Positions 8,583-17,647 of a stretch of 37,394 bases of DNA are shown piece after piece. The notes under the pieces were generated by a model, which was not told the origin of the DNA, ran no database searches, and was given only the letters and a program-made list of their open reading frames with translations. Position 1 is the stretch's first letter. The number at the start of each line of letters is the position of its first letter. The DNA lies in the NCBI GenBank assembly GCA_964418565.1, contig CAYQMB010000018.1, positions 1-37,394 on the forward strand, read 5' to 3'. The translations under genes and the position numbers were made by a program. This stretch comes from JAQIBY01 sp964418565 (GTDB lineage Bacteria; Bacteroidota; Bacteroidia; Bacteroidales; ML635J-15).

Positions 8583-9874
8583 TTGCTTTTGTTATTTGTG
8601 GCAGAATAGGGATATCCGTTTTGCCATGAAGAAACAGCATCTTTCCAGGCATCTTTATACCTGACATCCCTTACCAAAAGAAATTCATTGGTGCTAATGG
8701 ATGAATCATCTTTCATAAAACGAAACACAAGCCCTTTATAGTTAGCCGTCTGCCCATAAACCCATATTTCTTTATCCTCGTCTTTATGCACTTTTTGTGG
8801 AGCTCCCAGCAAGATGTAAATCATTCCCCTGTCTGTTTGCCATCCGGGCCGGGTTGCCGTAAAAAAGCGGTTTGCCTGTTGCACCCGGTTATAGTATACG
8901 CGTATAAGTTCTCTTCCTTGTTCTTCTGATCTGCCGGTTTTCAGCCAGAACCGGTCAATAGCCAATTTAAGGTCATCAGCTTTTCTCAGTATTCTGTACT
9001 GACTGCCGGTTACAATATAGCGTATAGGCCCCAGCATATCCCGACTTGTTCTGACCCACGGAAAAAAGTCATCACCAACCCAAAGGCTTAGTCCTTCATT
9101 GTTACTCTCGTCAATTGCAAAACGATACAGTCCGAATGTATCAAGCCTTAAGGTATCACCCATGCGATAAGCCTTTCGGATGGAGGGTGTATCGGGATTA
9201 TACACGGCATTGCCGGTTTTATACGGGGGTGCTGGCAAGACAGAATCGTGTTCATAAATTGCAACTGTGATGGAATCCTTACTGATCAAATCAGATGTCA
9301 CCCTGAGAGGCCGTTGTGTGTTTACATAATTCCCAAAAACCGGCTGTACTTCAGGTAGCAGATATTCGGGAAAAAGGGCATGCCGGTTCAGCGAATTTGT
9401 TTTATCGATATCAAAAATCTGGCGTTTGTATGCTTTCTTATTTTTGTCGATAAAAATCATGGATGCGAAATATTTAGCTCCGGAATCCAGCTTCAGGGGT
9501 ATATATGTCACAAACCAGGTTTGCTGATCAGCATCCGGGGTATAGGATAATTGTGCAGAGTCAACAATCTCGCGTGTTTGTGCATGTCTGATGGCATATT
9601 TTACGCCAAGGTGTTTATCCCCACCGTTTTCATTGCCTGCATTTGGAGCCGGCATCATACGATTTACGTTGATACGGAAGAACAGGAATGTTTCGGATTC
9701 AGATGCATGGTAATACCTTACCATTGGCTGGATATTGGCGCTGGCCGGATTATACAGATTGGCATAATTCGGTTTCTGCTGTCTCACCGGCTTTTGCTCA
9801 TAGGATGTGGGGACACAGGCAGCTGCCAGCAGGATGCTCAGAAATGCTGATATGGTTTTAATCTTCATCTTCAT
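8579..9874 (-). CDS. GWxTD domain-containing lipoprotein
   Basis: The protein starts at the ATG at 9874 (or two codons later at 9868) and has about 431 residues. The N-terminus is a lipoprotein signal peptide ending in LLAAAC, with an alanine at the -3 position of the lipobox. The C-terminal third carries the GWxTD domain: RPGWQTDRGMIYILLGAP, followed by a DKEIWVYG segment. GWxTD proteins are common in Bacteroidota and related phyla and have no established biochemical role. The middle region reads as beta-rich domains with repeated hydrophobic/aspartate strands. The gene overlaps the preceding 1511-residue gene by 17 bases and the following rlmB by 4, so translation is probably coupled. Its upstream neighbour is also secreted, which suggests an envelope complex; that is inference. 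Confidence 0.88.
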   Translation of the reverse strand: MKMKIKTISAFLSILLAAACVPTSYEQKPVRQQKPNYANLYNPASANIQPMVRYYHASESETFLFFRINVNRMMPAPNAGNENGGDKHLGVKYAIRHAQTREIVDSAQLSYTPDADQQTWFVTYIPLKLDSGAKYFASMIFIDKNKKAYKRQIFDIDKTNSLNRHALFPEYLLPEVQPVFGNYVNTQRPLRVTSDLISKDSITVAIYEHDSVLPAPPYKTGNAVYNPDTPSIRKAYRMGDTLRLDTFGLYRFAIDESNNEGLSLWVGDDFFPWVRTSRDMLGPIRYIVTGSQYRILRKADDLKLAIDRFWLKTGRSEEQGRELIRVYYNRVQQANRFFTATRPGWQTDRGMIYILLGAPQKVHKDEDKEIWVYGQTANYKGLVFRFMKDDSSISTNEFLLVRDVRYKDAWKDAVSSWQNGYPYSATNNKSK

Positions 9875-12800
9875 AACCAAACAATTCGTTCATGTCCCTG
9901 AGAAAACGCCTCATGTATGTTTTTGAGCCGAGAGAATACCTGTATGAAGGCTGATTACCACTGGCTTTAATGATTCGCTCACCGGGACGTGTATCATAAA
10001 CGGCTTCATTAAACTCGGTATTGCTTGAAATGGCTGCCATATTACCGGAGTTATAGCGGAAATAATACCAGCGTTGTCCATCCAGTTCAAAATACATGTG
10101 GAAGGTATCGCCTCTGCGGTTTTTCTCCAGGGCAATAAAACTAAACACATTCCGGTTTACCGGGTTATCAGCCAGGCTGGAAATGCCAACAGGACCTTCG
10201 TGGATATACATGCTTTCGGATTTGTACCATTTCATCCTGACATCTGTAAGGATTTTCAGGTTTTCCATGGCATCGGGCATTTTATCAAGGTTCCCCATGC
10301 TCAACTGGGCAAACCACTCTTCCGCATCTTCCTGACCGAGGTATTCGAGGATTGCCTGCTCGTAAACATCCCCACCAAGATCAGTACCGGTAAGGCCGGG
10401 AGCTTTATTTATTTCTTCTGCCAATATGTCCAGTGCTTTATCATTAAAATGGAAATCCATCATCAGGGTTAAATCCATAACGCTGGTATCCTTTTCCGGA
10501 TCATGGGCAAATTTCCCAATCGGATTGGGTTTAAACAGTCCGAACTCTTCAGAGAAGGAAAATCTACCCTGTCCGTTCATTGTGCAGTCGATCCGGCCAA
10601 AACGCAGGAGGTTTCCCGGCAGGCTTTCTTCTTCCAGCTTATCTTTATTGGACACCTTGTAAGACATATCCTTGTCATCAAACATAAGCAACCCATCAGC
10701 CATAAACAGGCTATAATCTGTTCTGCGCTCTTTTTGAGAATAAAATGCCACATAGGAAGAATCCCGGTAAATATTCAGACCCAGTGCCAGTTCTGAGTTG
10801 TTAATGCTGAGCGGTGTGCTGTCAACAGGAATAGCGACGTACTCCGGATCAATAAGGGTGTCAAATTTCAGCCATTCAGACTGGATTTGCGGGCAATCGT
10901 GTTTGATTTTTGTTGCTCCGTCAAAATTCAGGTTTTTACGATTTGCTTCCAGTTTAACATCCCCCTGGAAACGGAAATTAGGGCTAAGGCTGAATTCGTC
11001 AGGCTTTGCAATAGCTCCCTCTGCGTAAGTTTGTCCTGTATCATCCACACCGACACGATTAAACGCAAAGGTTTGAATTTGTCCGGCTTTATCAACATAA
11101 TCATATTCACCATAGCCTGTGTAGCTGTTTCGGCTCTGAATGTTTACCGTAGCGTTCTTGATGGTATGATAACGGTTGGTTGTATTTGCAATTATTTTTG
11201 CATCCTGCAGCGGTTGCATCACAGCTTTCTTTTCCACAACCACTTCCCCGTCTCCGGTATAGATGGTAGCATCAGCAACCCTGATAAACTTGACACCTTC
11301 TGCGGTAATGATATAATTCTGGAGATCGTATTTTGCAGAAGGGGCAACAAACTGCAGAGAATCCTGCTCAGGATGCACAGAAATGAATTTCGGTCCTTCA
11401 AGGAAAAGGTCCTCCCATGCCTCATCACTTATATCTCCATCATTTTGTAGCTTTTCAACGGTTGCAGCATCACTTTTGATATCCACATACTCCTCATCCA
11501 TATGCCAGACCAGTTCTTTCATATAGCCAATGTACTGGTTTTTTGGAAAGGTAACATAAGAGCCTTCACCGTTGGTTTTAAAATGCCCCCTGCGTTCAGG
11601 GAAATCAATGTGTGCATTGACATTCATGGTTGAAAAATCAATATTGAGTTGATTTTCGGTAAACATTTCAAAATCTGCCGTATCAGCATCAATATACTCC
11701 CGCTGGTATGTAAACTGGTTGGATGTCAATTTGGATCTGTCAATATCCATCACCCCACTGCCACTCAAGCCTGCCGGGGTAAGTTTCAGTGTTCCTTTCA
11801 TCTGCGACTGGTCTTCAAACATCACAAACTTTTCCTGAACAGTTCCAGCCAAATACTCATCCATATAAGGATACCAACGAATCTGATTGTTTGTACCATG
11901 CACCTTCGGGCATTCTACAGGTGTGTTTTGTGCCTCAATATCAAATTTTGAGGCGTGTGCCAATAGTGAATCGGGAAAAAACAAGACACTGTCAGCCATT
12001 GTAGTGCTGTTAATGTAATCAATTTTTCCGGCGCCTCTCAGCCCCAGGTTACTGAGATCCATATGCCGGGTATAAGTGCCTTTGCCTTTATATACAGGGT
12101 ATCCCACATCCGGTGTTATGCGGTGAAAGCCAAGCGAGTAATCGGGTCTGACCACCAGGGTTTCTTTGATGTCGGGAAAAATATCTGCGGAGAAGAAGGT
12201 CCCTTTAAACCGGAGATTTTCCCGCGCATATCCATGCAAGCTATCCAGACTGTAAGGATTAATTTTAAAGAAGAACTCATTACGGTGATACACCCTGTTG
12301 TATATTTCAGGGTCATCGTAATACACATAAGCTTCTTTCTCGGAATTAAATTTCGGGAAAGCAGCCATTTCCTGCCTGCCGGATTTATTTCCGGGATCAT
12401 CAATAAAAAATTCACCTTTCACATCCTCAATGGTAGCCTGCACCTCTTTTAAGATTTTCCCACCATCAGCCATGGTCTCCCCTGTTTCAACCAGCATTTT
12501 CATGGAATCACACTGATCCATATCCACCATAAAATCGTTGTAATCGAATTTAAACTCATGGCCGTAAAAGAAAAACTGGCTGGCTTTCATGGTTCCGGTA
12601 AACAGAAAATCCCGATTCTTTTTCAGGATAATTTTTTTATCGATGGGATAAATTTCCACATTCTGAGAGTCGGATAAGTGAACGGAGGGAACACCATTAA
12701 TCTGCAGATCATAATTCAGCAGACTCAGCGTGGCATTCGGTGTGCGGCCACTTGTGCGTGAATAAAACTGGATAACATCGTAATCAATTTGCCCGCGCAA

Positions 12801-14393
12801 GGCATCCAGGTATTTATACATTTCCGGTTTAATCTTAATATCCTCAGTTTCTGTATCGTAATGAATAAAGCCAAGATAAGCCAACCGCAGGAGCATTTTT
12901 TTCACCTGATAGGGTGAATATTTAATGTATCTGGAAAAATCGACCAGGTTAAATTCAGGAGATCCCCAATGCCCAACAAAATCCTCAAGGCGAATAAAGG
13001 GGTGAATATCATCTTTCACCTGTATTGCCCGGTATCGTTTTTCTGAATAAAAATCGGCAGATTCAAAGAATGCTTCGTTTACTTCTGACATGGATTTGAG
13101 CATACCAAGCTGCATTTTGTACTTTTCAATGTTCCATTGCAGCCAGGTGAAATCCATATGGATTTTATGATATGAATTGGTAAAATACACTTTTGACATT
13201 CCTTCTTCGTCGCGCTGAAGGTTTAAAAGCTTATTTTCAAAGGTGTAACGCATGATCAGGCTTGGATGATAAATGGAATCATCACTAAGGTGCAGGGTAA
13301 CCTCGGTATCATCAGAAAACACTTGTTCTTTATCCAGCGTAAAAGCCTCACTTTTGGCCACCAGCTTAATGGTATCGCTTTTTGCGATGGTAATTTTTGC
13401 TTTTTCATCTTTCACGCCTGTACCGATAAAGCGTTGTCCTTTCATGGTAAAACCACCTTCGTAATCGATACCTGTGAGTACACCTGACAGTTCAAATTTT
13501 TTGGTGTATGTGTTAAAACGCGGGTATGATGATTTTACAGGGCGGTCAAGGTTTCCGGCTTTATCTTCCAGTTTTCCGTAAAGCGCATTTTCAAAATAAT
13601 ACAGGTTTACAAACTGAGCAGAATCGGCTACAATCTCAGGTTTGTCAAATTCAAGGGAATATTTATTCAATGTGGCATAAACCGAATCGGCCGGCATACC
13701 CACGCGCTCCCAGGTGATTTTCCCATATTGTCCTGACCATTGCTCTTCCAGAGGATTTGCCGTACCGGATGTGCCGGAGATTTTTATACTGTCCCTGTTA
13801 TGGTAACCAACAAGGTCCACATTGGTAAACTTCACATACAGGCCGTTGTCTCCATAACCGATATTATCAGGCAGGTGCGATACTTTCCACAACACGCGAG
13901 GGTGGCGAAACAAAACGGATTCTCTGAGCAAATCGTTAGCAATAAATTGATATTCTGAAATCTCTTTACTGTTCAGGTAACCATCCGCTGTCAACAGGTT
14001 ATTCAAGCCTGTCCGCCATTCCTCATACTGTCCGCTGTTAAAGTCATTGCGATAAAACAGCATCATATTTTCAGCGTATAAAAACAAATGAGGCCAGCTG
14101 CGGGCTCCTTTTGACTGCAACAGGTTGGCCGTTTCAATAAATGCATCCTTTTCTGATGGTTTAAGGCTATCAGATCCCCAAAACACCTCCATCTGTTCTG
14201 CCAGAACTTTTCCTTCTTTAGCATCCAGCTTAACATTATCAATGGCCTTACAAAATTGTTTACAAAAAGCGTTGTGTTCTTCCGGAAATCCATTTTGAGC
14301 ATTAGCGGACAGAGACATCAAGAGGGCAAAAAATGCAAATACGATAAACTGGCTAAGGTATTTCAGCATAGATACAAATTGTTTGTTAAGCAT
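9858..14393 (-). CDS. Very large secreted beta-rich protein of unknown function
   Basis: I do not recognise this 1511-residue protein as a named family. It begins with a signal peptide; the likely start is either the ATG at 14393 or the ATG at 14369, just before the hydrophobic core, and cleavage follows SANA (residue 32 or so). No membrane segment follows. Much of the sequence consists of alternating short beta strands with turns rich in Gly, Asp and Asn, including SGVLTGIDYEGGF-, GLSGSGVMDIDRS- and GDGEVVVEKKAVMQ-type strands. These are reminiscent of LptA/OstA-like or AsmA-like periplasmic beta scaffolds. An all-helical patch in the first half (PYQVKKMLLRLAYLGF) resembles a winged-helix segment. 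The gene starts 2 bases after prmA and overlaps the GWxTD lipoprotein gene. Similar large uncharacterised proteins occur in Bacteroidota; an OstA-like role is a guess. Confidence 0.8.
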   Translation of the reverse strand: MLNKQFVSMLKYLSQFIVFAFFALLMSLSANAQNGFPEEHNAFCKQFCKAIDNVKLDAKEGKVLAEQMEVFWGSDSLKPSEKDAFIETANLLQSKGARSWPHLFLYAENMMLFYRNDFNSGQYEEWRTGLNNLLTADGYLNSKEISEYQFIANDLLRESVLFRHPRVLWKVSHLPDNIGYGDNGLYVKFTNVDLVGYHNRDSIKISGTSGTANPLEEQWSGQYGKITWERVGMPADSVYATLNKYSLEFDKPEIVADSAQFVNLYYFENALYGKLEDKAGNLDRPVKSSYPRFNTYTKKFELSGVLTGIDYEGGFTMKGQRFIGTGVKDEKAKITIAKSDTIKLVAKSEAFTLDKEQVFSDDTEVTLHLSDDSIYHPSLIMRYTFENKLLNLQRDEEGMSKVYFTNSYHKIHMDFTWLQWNIEKYKMQLGMLKSMSEVNEAFFESADFYSEKRYRAIQVKDDIHPFIRLEDFVGHWGSPEFNLVDFSRYIKYSPYQVKKMLLRLAYLGFIHYDTETEDIKIKPEMYKYLDALRGQIDYDVIQFYSRTSGRTPNATLSLLNYDLQINGVPSVHLSDSQNVEIYPIDKKIILKKNRDFLFTGTMKASQFFFYGHEFKFDYNDFMVDMDQCDSMKMLVETGETMADGGKILKEVQATIEDVKGEFFIDDPGNKSGRQEMAAFPKFNSEKEAYVYYDDPEIYNRVYHRNEFFFKINPYSLDSLHGYARENLRFKGTFFSADIFPDIKETLVVRPDYSLGFHRITPDVGYPVYKGKGTYTRHMDLSNLGLRGAGKIDYINSTTMADSVLFFPDSLLAHASKFDIEAQNTPVECPKVHGTNNQIRWYPYMDEYLAGTVQEKFVMFEDQSQMKGTLKLTPAGLSGSGVMDIDRSKLTSNQFTYQREYIDADTADFEMFTENQLNIDFSTMNVNAHIDFPERRGHFKTNGEGSYVTFPKNQYIGYMKELVWHMDEEYVDIKSDAATVEKLQNDGDISDEAWEDLFLEGPKFISVHPEQDSLQFVAPSAKYDLQNYIITAEGVKFIRVADATIYTGDGEVVVEKKAVMQPLQDAKIIANTTNRYHTIKNATVNIQSRNSYTGYGEYDYVDKAGQIQTFAFNRVGVDDTGQTYAEGAIAKPDEFSLSPNFRFQGDVKLEANRKNLNFDGATKIKHDCPQIQSEWLKFDTLIDPEYVAIPVDSTPLSINNSELALGLNIYRDSSYVAFYSQKERRTDYSLFMADGLLMFDDKDMSYKVSNKDKLEEESLPGNLLRFGRIDCTMNGQGRFSFSEEFGLFKPNPIGKFAHDPEKDTSVMDLTLMMDFHFNDKALDILAEEINKAPGLTGTDLGGDVYEQAILEYLGQEDAEEWFAQLSMGNLDKMPDAMENLKILTDVRMKWYKSESMYIHEGPVGISSLADNPVNRNVFSFIALEKNRRGDTFHMYFELDGQRWYYFRYNSGNMAAISSNTEFNEAVYDTRPGERIIKASGNQPSYRYSLGSKTYMRRFLRDMNELFGYEDED

Positions 14394-14395
14394 GG

Positions 14396-15217
14396 CTACA
14401 AATTAACAAAATATGCAACACACCAATCATTTTCCTGAAGAGAATCTTCAAAATTCAGGCCATATTTACGAATTTGATCATTTATGCGTGGCAAATCCGA
14501 GGTATAAAAACCGGAGATTAACAAACAGCCTCCTTTTTTTACTTTTTTCTTTAGTTCACCTGCATTGTCAAGCAGGGTATTCATATTGATATTGGCTAAC
14601 ACCACATCATAGGCACCCGAAGCTTTATCAAGGCTTCCTTTAGCAGTTTCAATCAATTTGCAGTTGTTAATGCTGATGTTTTCACGGGTATTATTGATCG
14701 CCCAGTCATCGGTATCAATTGCATTAACAGAAGCGGCTTTGCGTTTTTCAGCAAAAATCGCCAGTACACCGGAGCCAGTACCCCAGTCAAGCACAGATTT
14801 ATCCACCAAGTCACATTGTAACATCCGTCGTATCATCAGCCTTGTGGTTTCATGATGCCCGGTACCAAAAGCCATTTTAGGGTGAATATCAATCACATAG
14901 TTTGTGGGATTTTCGGGTTTATGAAAATCAGCTTTGATCATCACCCTGTCATCCACCCGGATTTCGCGGAATCCCTGTTCCCATTCTGCATTCCAGTTTT
15001 TATCTTCAATGTGAACCTTTGACCACTCAAGGAGCATCTGATCCAAAAAAAGCGTAAGTGCTTTTTCATTGTGATTATTTTCAGGCAGGAACAGATTAAG
15101 GGAGGCATCATCCTCCTCAAAGCTTTCACAGCCTAGCTCACTCAATTGTGCAATGAGGATATCAACCAACTCACCGGTAAGGTTTTTTGAGGAAACGGAA
15201 TATTTTATGTAAGCCAT
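14396..15217 (-). CDS. prmA: Ribosomal protein L11 methyltransferase
   Basis: PrmA trimethylates ribosomal protein L11 with S-adenosylmethionine. The 273-residue protein has the N-terminal substrate-recognition domain (residues 1-95), then the family-specific linker KMAFGTGHHETTRLMI (about 113-128), a class I methyltransferase motif I (VLDWGTGSGVLAIFA) and the IDTDDWAINNTREN acidic-loop region. The catalytic-pocket LANIN motif is where most PrmA proteins have NPL/NIL. Length fits the compact Bacteroidota PrmA. It lies 2 bases after tpiA and 2 bases before the 1511-residue gene, so it is an internal operon gene. The stop is TAG. Assignment is confident from motifs and length. Confidence 0.94.
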   Translation of the reverse strand: MAYIKYSVSSKNLTGELVDILIAQLSELGCESFEEDDASLNLFLPENNHNEKALTLFLDQMLLEWSKVHIEDKNWNAEWEQGFREIRVDDRVMIKADFHKPENPTNYVIDIHPKMAFGTGHHETTRLMIRRMLQCDLVDKSVLDWGTGSGVLAIFAEKRKAASVNAIDTDDWAINNTRENISINNCKLIETAKGSLDKASGAYDVVLANINMNTLLDNAGELKKKVKKGGCLLISGFYTSDLPRINDQIRKYGLNFEDSLQENDWCVAYFVNL

Positions 15218-15219
15218 GT

Positions 15220-15981
15220 TTAGAAGGCTTTAAGAATACCCATAAAGGAATCTGTTTTCAGGGATGCTCCGCCAACCAGACCTCCGTTGATGTCGTTTTG
15301 AGCCAGAAGTTCGCTGGCATTTGCAGGCTTCATGCTTCCGCCATACAAAACGGGAATGGCATCTGCATCAATGGATTCATAGCGATTTTTGAGCAGTTCC
15401 CGTATCCAGGCATGCATTTCCTGTGCCTGCTCCGGACTAGCTGTTTCGCCTGTCCCGATTGCCCACACAGGTTCATAAGCAATGACTGTTCGCATAATAT
15501 CTTCTTTGTCAATGTGAAACAAGGACTCTTCAAGTTGTTTTTTCACCACCGCTTTATGCTCTCCGGCTTTCCGGTTTTCCAGCGTTTCTCCGCAACAAAA
15601 AATCGGTCGCATAGCATTTTTCAGGCAAATGTCAACCTTATTTTTCAAGCCAGCATTTGATTCCATAAAAATATGTCGTCGTTCACTATGTCCGATTATC
15701 ACGTAATGAGCACCTGTGGATTTTATCATCATGGGCGATATTTCACCGGTGTATGCACCCGACTCATATTCTGCACAATTCTGAGCTGCAACAGATATAC
15801 GCCTGTAATCCACGATACCGACAATCTCGGAAATGTGGGTAAAAGGCACAGCAAGTATAATCCGGATACGGGGATCAACGCTTGCGACCTGTACATGTTT
15901 GTCAATGTCTGCTGCGAGTTTCATTCCCGCCTGCAGGTCTGTGTTCATTTTCCAGTTAGCGGCTACGATTTTAGGTTTCAT
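15220..15981 (-). CDS. tpiA: Triosephosphate isomerase
   Basis: TpiA interconverts dihydroxyacetone phosphate and glyceraldehyde 3-phosphate in glycolysis and gluconeogenesis. I chose the ATG at 15981, giving 253 residues and the usual MKPKIVAANWKMN opening; the in-frame TTG at 16002 would add seven unconserved residues. Catalytic residues are visible: N9/K11 in the NWK motif, H98 in IIGHSERR, and E170 in AYEPVWAIGTG. The phosphate-binding loops YGGSMKP and GLVGGASL close the barrel. The start overlaps the end of the DoxX gene by 11 bases. The order DoxX, tpiA is a known Bacteroidota arrangement (the BT_3928 neighbourhood in Bacteroides). Confidence 0.97.
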   Translation of the reverse strand: MKPKIVAANWKMNTDLQAGMKLAADIDKHVQVASVDPRIRIILAVPFTHISEIVGIVDYRRISVAAQNCAEYESGAYTGEISPMMIKSTGAHYVIIGHSERRHIFMESNAGLKNKVDICLKNAMRPIFCCGETLENRKAGEHKAVVKKQLEESLFHIDKEDIMRTVIAYEPVWAIGTGETASPEQAQEMHAWIRELLKNRYESIDADAIPVLYGGSMKPANASELLAQNDINGGLVGGASLKTDSFMGILKAF

Positions 15982-17560
15982 ACCAGGATTTTTTATCGAC
16001 AATTATATGTTTACGTTTCAGATAACTAATCAGGATAACGGTGAGCAGGAAAATCAAAAAGGCAGCCAATCCGAGGGTCCAGCTCAGCCATATGTTGCTT
16101 TGCTTCACTTGCTTACTTAGTGAATTAGCAACAAGTCTGTCCTGCAATTTATGTACATTTGGCACATCATTAATATGCCATTTATCAAGGACGGTTCCTT
16201 TTTTCACCAGCATAATACCGGGATTGGAACGCACCATTGTTTTCAGGGTAATTGGATCCGTGCTGTAAAACTCAAAAGGAGCGCCTGTTTGCTTAATGTA
16301 TTCGCGTACAGTTTCTTCAGTAGAAGCCGTGAGGAATAAACACGGCATATCATTTGCTTCACAGTAATCGTACAGGTTATTCAGGGAATCCTGATTCACC
16401 CGTTTCGCGCTTTCCACATCCCATGAGATGATAAAAAAGGTATAGCGGTCATCAGCCAGCACAAGGTCAGTGATATCTTCAGGGGCTCTGGGTTCAGAAC
16501 TAAGGTTTGCTGCATCGTTATAATAAATGGCATCGATAAACATCCAGCTTTCATCCGGGATATCGTAAACGGTAAATTCTTTTGTTTCGCCGTCTTTTTC
16601 AAAAATGAGCCCAATGTTTTCCGGAAGGATTTTAACGTCAGAATTAACAGCAACAAACTGCCAGGCATCTTCCCGCGGCAGATTATCAATAAAAAACTCT
16701 TCGGTGGCACCATTGGCTTCAAAGCGGAACGTAACTTCGAACAATGTTTCAGGTGTTATGGGTTCACCTGGTTCAGATTCACTTTCAGACAAGGGCATGG
16801 TAGTTATACTGAAGTCATGAATTGGCGGCACATAGCCCTCTTTGACAAGCTTATTTTTGGTTTCGTTCCATTCCCACTGGCTTTCATCAGGGATATTATC
16901 CACATCAAACTCTTTAAGCTCGCCGGTTTCTTTGTTTTCGTAAACAATAACCGTCTCATAAACCGGCACATTGCTTTTTTCCGACTCAGGTATTTCCATA
17001 CCTGCCTGGATATTTTTGCCGATGGCATATGGTCTGAAATCAATAACAGGCAGGTGTTTCAGACTATAAACACTGATCCATACGGTTCCTGCAGCAAAGA
17101 TAAAAAGCAGGAAAGTCTGAAAGCCATTGGGCAGGTATGGTTTAAATTTATTACGGTAGAGAAAAACCAGCACTGTCATGACCATCAGCACCACATTTTT
17201 CCAGAAGGTAGCCCAGTTTGATAAGATGATGGCATCACCAAAGCAACCACAATCATGCACAGGATTAGCAATAGCGATCCATAATGTCAGGGGAAGAAAA
17301 ACAGCCATAAAAAGCATAACACCCCAGGCACCCAGGCGTGGCTTGAGATTAAACAACAATGAAATACCAAGCATTAATTCAGCGACAGAAAGTATTATTC
17401 CGAAAGTCAATGCCGCAGGCTCAAGAAACTCCAGCCCCATGGCCAGAAAGTAGTCAACAAATTTAAATTGCACACCCATGGGATCAACAAGCTTGACAAA
17501 GCCCGAGAAAACGAATACTATGCCTAAGAGTACTCTGAATATATTATTTAATGCTTTCAT
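15971..17560 (-). CDS. DoxX/MauE-type membrane protein fused to repeats and a thioredoxin-like domain (BT_3928-like)
   Basis: The 529-residue inner-membrane protein starts with a DoxX/MauE-type four-helix domain (residues 1-135) that contains the MauE-like motif DCGCFGD at 103-109. One more helix follows (about 149-168). The periplasmic part holds three copies of a short unit. They lie at about 203-231, 275-302 and 316-342, each with a hydrophobic strand, an acidic turn and an (F/T)-x-(V/I)-x-(D/N)-(I/L)-P-(D/R)-E signature followed by W. Next is a thioredoxin-like domain (about 366-480) with a SNPGIMLV strand but no CxxC, where WDVESAKR occupies the active-site position. A final helix (492-513) returns the chain to the cytoplasm. 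DoxX proteins of this kind precede tpiA in Bacteroides. The partner could be a quinone-linked redox system; that is inference. The repeats make it longer than the usual family member of about 350-400 residues. Confidence 0.85.
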   Translation of the reverse strand: MKALNNIFRVLLGIVFVFSGFVKLVDPMGVQFKFVDYFLAMGLEFLEPAALTFGIILSVAELMLGISLLFNLKPRLGAWGVMLFMAVFLPLTLWIAIANPVHDCGCFGDAIILSNWATFWKNVVLMVMTVLVFLYRNKFKPYLPNGFQTFLLFIFAAGTVWISVYSLKHLPVIDFRPYAIGKNIQAGMEIPESEKSNVPVYETVIVYENKETGELKEFDVDNIPDESQWEWNETKNKLVKEGYVPPIHDFSITTMPLSESESEPGEPITPETLFEVTFRFEANGATEEFFIDNLPREDAWQFVAVNSDVKILPENIGLIFEKDGETKEFTVYDIPDESWMFIDAIYYNDAANLSSEPRAPEDITDLVLADDRYTFFIISWDVESAKRVNQDSLNNLYDYCEANDMPCLFLTASTEETVREYIKQTGAPFEFYSTDPITLKTMVRSNPGIMLVKKGTVLDKWHINDVPNVHKLQDRLVANSLSKQVKQSNIWLSWTLGLAAFLIFLLTVILISYLKRKHIIVDKKSWYET

Positions 17561-17603
17561 AGAACAAACATTTAATTATTGGTTCATTTCGGAATTAAAA
17601 CTC

Positions 17604-17611
17604 CAAAATTA
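17604..17611 (-). promoter_or_regulatory. Putative -7 box for the DoxX-tpiA-prmA-rlmB operon
   Basis: On the minus strand the sequence is TAATTTTG, a full match to TAnnTTTG. It would place transcription start about 35-40 bases before the ATG at 17560, within the 87-base gap after tmk. No TTTG was found at the standard 19-20 base spacing, so this is weak. Confidence 0.3.
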
Positions 17612-17647
17612 ACAAATGTTGACAAAATGTGAATGACAAAAATCAGA

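Noticed and set aside
15982..16002. TTG-based extension of tpiA (also TTG extensions of tmk, the GWxTD gene, elbB and the T9SS cargo gene at 32113)
   Set aside because: Each has a better ATG nearby that gives the usual family N-terminus or signal peptide.
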